DNA of 64,000 nucleotides from Ipomoea triloba (lineage: Eukaryota > Streptophyta > Magnoliopsida > Solanales > Convolvulaceae), in contig NC_044919.1 of NCBI RefSeq assembly GCF_003576645.1, positions 16,997,909 through 17,061,908 of the forward strand, written 5' to 3'. The position numbers and the translations under genes were made by a program. This document shows positions 58,914-64,000 of the stretch, in pieces. Each line of letters begins with the position of its first letter. Within the stretch, counting starts at the first letter, position 1. A model generated the notes under the pieces. It was not told the origin of the DNA and did not search any database. It was given only the letters and a program-made list of their open reading frames with translations.

Positions 58914-59256
58914 TTAGAAAAAATCTCCAATTCATCACTACAATTCCATGTCTTCTTCAATTGCAATCTGTCTTCGTAAAAATGTAATGACACATATAAG
59001 TCTATGAGCAAAAAAATAAAAAAATAAAAAAGAATTAACTCTTAGAATTGAATAGACTGAAACGTCCTCATATTTAACACCAGTTTAACAAGTTTGTTTA
59101 CATATGACCAAAAATGGTTATGCTACAATAATATTATAACTAATATGGGATGTTCTGAAAAACGAACTAAAAGTGAAATACCACACATAAATATAGGAAA
59201 CAAAAATAGAATTAACTAGTTTTTAATCTTTGACCATTAAGTGATGACTAGTGTTA

Positions 59257-60068
59257 TATATATATATATATATATATATGGCTGCACTATCGTGCGAACT
59301 ACCGCCCAAGTAGGAAATGAGAACGCTCCACAGCCGTCCACGTGTCCAGATCAACGAATCAGATGCAATTTTAAAAAAATGACGCGGTGTCATTTTCGTA
59401 AATAACTGGAACTTTGGTGCACCTAGTTTCACTTGCAAGTGCACCTAGTTTCACTTACAAGTGCACCTAGTTTCATTTACAAGTGCACATATTTTCACTT
59501 ACAAGTGCAAGTAATTTACCTTGTTAATATTCATGCACCTATTTTCGCAAATATTTTCACTTACAAATGCAAGTAATTTACCTTGTTAATATTCATGCAC
59601 CTGATGCAACCTAGGTGCACCTAATTATAACATTAGGTGCACCTAGTTATAACATTAGGTGCACTTAGTATTGACGCTCAGAATACCATTCACTTGCACC
59701 TGTAATACATTTTACTTGCATTTGCAATACATTTTACTTGCACTTGTGCAAGTAATTTACTTTGTTAACATTCATGCATATGGGTGCAACTTATGCGCAC
59801 CTAGTTATAACATTGTGTGCACCTAGTTATAACATTAGGTGAACTTAGTATTGTTGCTCATTGTACAATTTACTTGCACTTGTAATACATTTTACTTGGA
59901 CGTGTACACCTATTTTCACTTACAGGTGCAAGTAATTTACCTTGTTAACATTTATGCACTTGGATGCACCTAGTTATAACATTACATGCGCCTACATTCC
60001 AGACACGTGGTGCGCTGTGATTCGGCCGCAGTTTTCTCATGGGCGGCCAGTACGCACCTGAACGCGAT

Positions 60069-60116
<48 letters not shown>
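59257..60116 (+). mobile_element. TA-bounded repeat element, copy A
   Basis: The body 59280-60071 lies between (TA)n tracts (59257-59279 and 60072-60116). It starts GGCTGCACTATCGTGCGAAC and ends TACGCACCTGAACGCGATC. Inside are many copies of GTGCACCTAGTT-type and CACTTACAAGTGCAAGTAA-type words with TTATAACATTAGGTGCACCT. A matching copy in reverse complement is at 61803-62519. There is no coding capacity. Confidence 0.85.
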
Positions 60117-60119
<3 letters not shown>

Positions 60120-60179
60120 GATCAATAATTTATAAATAATTATTCGCTATACCCTATTTTATCTGTATTAGTTGCTATT

Positions 60180-60505
60180 TATTAGTCAAAGCAACACTTT
60201 CTTCTTTAGTTATTTGTATTAGTATTTACTTATCATTTCTATATTTGGTTGGTTGTGTTTAATAGTACTTTTAATATAATTTCTAAACATATAATTAAAT
60301 TTCACATACTAATCCTAAATTTAATATTATGCAAATTAAATTGTAATTAACTTCAATTACGTTAACTGAATCTAAAATATAAAATGGGACGGAGAGACTA
60401 CTAAATATAAAAAATTTATTAATATTATGAAAAATTTTATTGTAATTAACTTTAATCACGTTAACTGAGTCAAAAATATAAAACGGGACGGAGGAGTAAT
60501 AAATA
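60180..60505. mobile_element. Degraded Stowaway-like sequence
   Basis: Two stretches end in AAAATGGGACGGAGAGACTA (about 60377) and AAACGGGACGGAGGAGTAAT (about 60480), both preceded by ATTACGTTAACTGA or similar, like the right arm at 53050-53091. The left arm is weak (ACCCTATTTTATCTGTATTA). It probably represents a Stowaway element with a duplicated right part. Confidence 0.55.
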
Positions 60506-60661
60506 TAAAAAATGTAAATGTCACATCATTGTAAAGAGATTGCATAATTACGTATCACTGTCCAAGTCCAACCGAGCTGAAGGCTTGCTAGTTTAAATAT
60601 TGTCACCTTCTAAAGCTTTGAAATCACTAATCTAGCTAGCTATTCCCCGGACCCTGCTAAC

Positions 60662-61276
60662 ATGGTGCCCTTAAAACAGGGCACCTCCAATTCCGTCGAG
60701 GCGGGCGCTGTGAGCCACCCTAGGATCTCCTTCTCGGCGGATTTCCCCGATGAGGACGAGGGCTTCATATCCCTCATCCCCAATTCAGGAATAGAGCTGA
60801 ACCACAGACCCCGCTGCACTGCAGAGTTCGAGTTCCGCTCATCAATCAAGCCCAGCAGCGAAGCCATGGCGGCGGCGGACGAGCTGTTCTCAGACGGCAG
60901 AATGCTGCCGATCTGGCAAATACGCAATTTCAAGAAACTCAACGAGATAAGTCGTCTGAGAACGGGTCAAGAGAAGAAGACGGAAAGTGGTAATAACGCG
61001 GCGGCGGAGGAGATTATTAGTAGTAACGCGGTGAGTTTGCGCTTTGTCCAGGAGGATGATCCTTCTCCGAGGCCGCCCAAATGCACGACGGTTCTGTTGA
61101 GAGAGTTTCTGAGATTTAGAAAACAACGCGATTCGTCGTCCACTTCCACTGATACAAGTGAGAGCCGCAAGGAGAGAAAAGGAAGCAAAGAAAAGGAGGT
61201 GAAGAGGATGATTAGGAAAGGATTGGAGAGAAGTACAAAAGCAAGAGTTATGAAAATGGGAAGAAAGGGAGATTAG
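60662..61276 (+). CDS. DUF1645-family protein, single exon
   Basis: 204 residues, higher in GC than its surroundings. Residues 22-38 read ISFSADFPDEDEGFISL, 54-60 AEFEFRS, and 69-83 MAAADELFSDGRMLP. These conserved blocks are typical of the plant DUF1645 family, which shares short motifs with membrane-associated kinase regulators. Residues 142-153 (TTVLLREFLRFR) and a Ser-rich then Lys/Arg-rich C-terminus (ESRKERKGSKEKEVKRMIRK) follow. There is no signal peptide or membrane segment. The function is unknown; some relatives affect grain or organ size and stress response. The ATG at 60662 is the first in frame and precedes the conserved blocks. The gene lies between two opposite copies of a TA-bounded repeat. 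Confidence 0.85.
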   Translation: MVPLKQGTSNSVEAGAVSHPRISFSADFPDEDEGFISLIPNSGIELNHRPRCTAEFEFRSSIKPSSEAMAAADELFSDGRMLPIWQIRNFKKLNEISRLRTGQEKKTESGNNAAAEEIISSNAVSLRFVQEDDPSPRPPKCTTVLLREFLRFRKQRDSSSTSTDTSESRKERKGSKEKEVKRMIRKGLERSTKARVMKMGRKGD

Positions 61277-61605
61277 AGAGATGATGGACTTCTACATACT
61301 GCCATTCAATTCCATGGTGATATTTGAATAAGTCTGCTAAACTGCTAGCTAGGTTATTATCATCACCGTTATATATTATGCTTTTTTCAACTTTAATTTG
61401 TAACTTAATTAATTATGTCTTCCTATCTTGAAATGCATCCAAAACTATTATCATACTTACACGATTTCCATCTGTTGTCTTCCAAACTATTATGTTAGTT
61501 TTATCTTTTTTGGCCTTTTAATTGGTAATATATTCAAGGGTTTATTGGACACATGGAGAAATATTCAACATTTTTAAATATATATATGGGCCACATTTAT
61601 GGGAA
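61277..61605. other. DUF1645 gene 3' UTR and spacer
   Basis: AT-rich with no further gene. No strong AATAAA is visible directly after the stop; several AT-rich sites near 61330-61420 could serve. Confidence 0.4.
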
Positions 61606-61744
61606 ACTGTTGATTCGTGAGACGGGTGGGGTTAATATGCAAATGTAATACTTATTCCTGATGTAGTATCACATTTGAATATAAACATTAACTCGACCGG
61701 TCTCATGGACAAAGATATGTGAAACTCTTTCACACAAGTTTTTG

Positions 61745-61746
<2 letters not shown>
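61606..61746. mobile_element. Short relative of the GTGAGAC palindrome element
   Basis: It starts TTCGTGAGACGGGTGGGG, has ATATGCAAATGTAATACTTA and ATCACATTTGAATATAAACA, and ends GACCGGTCTCATGGACA...CACACAAGTTTTTGCC. The arms are complementary. The word order matches 56632-57102 but the middle is deleted. Confidence 0.65.
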
Positions 61747-61804
<58 letters not shown>

Positions 61805-62515
61805 ATCGTGTTCAGGTGCGTATTGACCGCCCAGGAGAGAACTGCAGACGAATCACAGCGCGCCACGTGTCCGGAATGTATTGCACCTAACGTTATAACT
61901 AGGTGCACCTAGGTGCACCCAGGTGCATAAATGTTAACAAGGTAAATTACTTGCATTTGTAAGTGAACATAGGTGCACACGTGTAAGTAAAATGTATTAC
62001 AAGTGTAAGTAAATTATACACTGAACATCAATACTAAGTGCACCTAATGTTATAACTTGGTGCACCTAGGTTGCACCCAGGTGCATGAATGCTAACAAAG
62101 TAATTTACTTGCACAAGTGCAAGTAAAATGTATTGCAGATGCAAGTAAAATGTATTACAGGTGCAAGTGAATTGTATACTGAGCATCAATACTAAGTGCA
62201 CCTAATGTTATAACTAGGTGCACCTAGGTTGCACCCATGTGCATGAATATTAACAATGTAAATTACTTGCATTTGTAAGTGAAAGTATTTGCGAAAATAG
62301 GTGCATGAATATTAACAAGGTAAATTACTTGCAGTTGTAAGTGAAAATAGGTGCACTTGTAAGTGAAACTAGGTGCAACAAAGTTCCAGTTATTTACGAA
62401 AATGTCACCGCGTCATTTTTTTTAAAAATTGCATCTGATTCGTTGATCTGGACACATGGACGACTGTGAAGCGTTCTCATTTCTTACCTAGGCGACAGTT
62501 CGCATGAGAGTGCAT

Positions 62516-62546
<31 letters not shown>
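61747..62546 (-). mobile_element. TA-bounded repeat element, copy B (inverted)
   Basis: (TA)n at 61747-61802, body 61803-62519, (TA)n at 62519-62546. The body begins GATCGTGTTCAGGTGCGTAT and ends ACAGTTCGCATGAGAGTGCA, the reverse complement of copy A's right and left ends. The interior has the same GTGCACCTA and CTTGCATTTGTAAGTGAA words in the opposite sense. Together with copy A it makes a pair of inverted repeats around the DUF1645 gene. Confidence 0.87.
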
Positions 62547-62550
<4 letters not shown>

Positions 62551-62762
62551 TTTATTTATTTACTTTTAAGTAATAATCACTCCTTTAAGTAATAACGTGA
62601 GGACCAATATGAATGCATACAATCTACTACATAGATGCACACAAACTACTCTAGGATAGATTGTGTGCATTGTGCCTAAAATATTAGATTGTATAAATTC
62701 ATGGACGTTCTCACATTCTCACCTAAGAAGTGACTCCCATTTGTTCTCATATGATCCCAATA

Positions 62763-62800
<38 letters not shown>
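62547..62800. mobile_element. Unclassified element ending in TA tract
   Basis: Sequence between (TA)n at 62519-62546 and (TA)n at 62766-62800. It contains TTTAAGTAATAA twice and an inner inverted pair (AATGCATACAATCTA / TAGATTGTGTGCATT). The right part, TTCTCACCTAAGAAGTGACTCCCATTTGTTCTCATATGAT, resembles the ends of the gene-poor elements nearby. Class unknown. Confidence 0.5.
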
Positions 62801-62803
<3 letters not shown>

Positions 62804-63006
62804 CGTAAGGGCAGCTTGAGTGGCAAGACCAAGACGTTCGCGGCCGTGAGGTCCTGAGTTCGAAACCGTCTGCCACCCGGGTTTGAGCCGGTCAGCTATG
62901 GGCAACCTAGGCTGGTTAACCTCCTTGTGGTCCTTTGCCGGCTAGGATCACAGGGCGAGGGTTTACTCACATACTCGGAAGAGGAGTGGGGTTTGCCTCG
63001 ATAAAC

Positions 63007-63010
<4 letters not shown>
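62801..63010 (+). mobile_element. tRNA-derived SINE (Au-like)
   Basis: A pol III A box (CAGCTTGAGTGGCAAG, about 62812) and B box (GAGTTCGAAACC, about 62858) are about 45 bases apart, followed by TCTGCCACCCGGGTTTGAGC. The 3' body (CCTTGTGGTCCTTTGCCGGC, GGGTTTACTCACATACTCGG, GTGGGGTTTGCCTCGATAAA) fits the plant Au-like SINE layout. It has no protein; LINE enzymes move it. It ends at a (TA)n tract and begins after another, so its target site was TA-rich. Confidence 0.8.
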
Positions 63011-63040
<30 letters not shown>

Positions 63041-63358
63041 CTATTCAAATGTGGTCGCGCCTTCCCGTGCGGTCGGTGCGGTTTACACCTCTCAAAGTTA
63101 AGAAATACACTACCCAATGTTAAGAAACGCACCACAATGAAAATGCATAAAAACACCTCATAACTCCCATGTTTCTAATTGTGAATTTCTGAACACTGTG
63201 TGGTGTATTATTTCATACTTAGTGGTGTGTTTTATGGCGATGTGTACCTCATAGTGCATATTTGTGTGGTGTATTTCTTCACATTGAGTGGTGTAAATCG
63301 CACCGACCGCACGGGAAGACGCGACCACACCTGAACTCTACTATATATATATATATAT
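63011..63358. mobile_element. MITE with ~40-bp inverted ends between TA tracts
   Basis: Left arm 63050-63089 (TGTGGTCGCGCCTTCCCGTG...) and right arm 63290-63329 (...CACGGGAAGACGCGACCACA) match nearly base for base over 40 bp. The arms extend weakly outward to 63041 and 63341. (TA)n tracts flank it (63011-63037, 63342-63358). The interior has GTGGTGTATT-type words and no coding capacity. Confidence 0.9.
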
Positions 63359-63885
63359 GGGCGCGTTAAGGTGAGAACGGACTCCCAATAAAGGAATGAG
63401 AACCAATCAAAGCCGTCATCTGTTTAGATCTAACGGATCAAATGTAATTTTAAAAAATGCGGTGACATTTTTGTAAGCAATTCGAACATTATTGCAAGTA
63501 ACATGTGTTAAAAGTGCAAGTGTCTAAGTAACATCACTTAAAAGTGCAACCATTTTCACTTAATAGTTCAAGTAATTTATGTTTTCACATTGGCGCACCT
63601 AATGATAATGTTCTGTGCACTTAATATTGTTGCTCGATGTATATTATATTGTTGCACTTTTTATATATTTTTCTTGCACTTAGGTGCACTCTATGAAACT
63701 GTTACTTGACTTTTTTTAACACAATTTATTTGCACTTCAAAGTTCAAATTATTTACAAAAACGCCACTGCATATTTTTTTAGTGTTTATGATTTGTTAGA
63801 TCTGGATAGATGAACGGCTGCGATGGACCGGGTTCTCATTCGTCTCTGGACATGTGATTCTCACTTGATTTTGTCTCCTATATAC
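63359..63885. mobile_element. Inverted-repeat element after TA tract
   Basis: The left end (GGTGAGAAC, then GGAATGAGAACC, GCCGTCATCT, TAGATCTAACGGATCA) is mirrored in reverse complement at the right end (AGTGAGAAT, GAATGAGAACC, GCCGTTCATCT, AGATCTAACAAATCA). The interior holds GTGCAAGT- and CACTTA-type words like copies A and B, so it may be a distant member of that family. The left flank is (TA)n; the right flank is TATATACG. Confidence 0.75.
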
Positions 63886-64000
63886 GTAATGCAATGGTTA
63901 TATACTTCTAATAGAGACTAAAACATAGTATATTAATTGAATTCAAATTGAGTTAACTTGATTATTACAACGATCAGATTTGTAGCGTTTATAAAAAAAC

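Noticed and set aside
60640..60942. Minus-strand ORFs across the DUF1645 gene
   Set aside because: They are shadows of the GC-richer plus-strand coding frame, which carries the conserved motifs.

Overview
This is nuclear DNA from a flowering plant, probably a eudicot. It has spliced genes with plant-type introns, a plant cyclin T gene, ferritin exons, a DUF1645 gene and plant-type Helitron, Copia, Gypsy, L1 and SINE sequences. Convolvulaceae/Solanales is a guess from the look of the repeats and was not tested. Only two genes look intact: a six-coding-exon cyclin T gene (CDS 32216-37501) and a single-exon DUF1645-type gene (60662-61276). Almost everything else is nested mobile DNA.

Positions 1581-21430 form one large Helitron inserted in a TA-rich microsatellite. 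It starts with TC and ends with a hairpin plus CTAG, between a host A and a host T. In order it holds: an RPA70-like gene, broken by two stops and by an LTR that carries a full-length copied tRNA-Asp; antisense exons of a captured ferritin gene; and the HUH-Rep/PIF1-helicase gene, broken by three stops, a frameshift and a 4.8 kb LTR insertion with its own nested LTR. Each of these last two LTRs has an exact 5-bp target duplication.

Positions 21441-31200 hold two inverted-repeat elements in TA/TG repeats, a shredded SIRE-like Copia element (two pieces about 3 kb apart, separated by a minisatellite, a solo LTR and Gypsy-like LTR sequence), and a 5'-truncated L1 LINE. Positions 31200-37900 hold the cyclin T gene, with a spliced-looking antisense coding remnant and a MITE in its introns. 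Positions 38560-46159 are a second L1 LINE, split by a complete but inactive Copia element (42129-46000) with 157-bp LTRs, TSD ATGCG and unusual TA...TC termini. A second, older relative lies at about 53300-55204.

Positions 46160-64000 hold unidentified decayed sequence, the 3' end of a second Helitron (to 51536), a 548-bp MULE-type MITE with 9-bp TSD, a Stowaway element and a striking run of short elements bounded by (TA)n tracts. Two related 0.7-0.8 kb copies lie in opposite orientation on either side of the DUF1645 gene. The main themes are insertion into TA microsatellites, gene capture by a Helitron, and a probable read-through reverse-transcription product joining an LTR to its tRNA primer.
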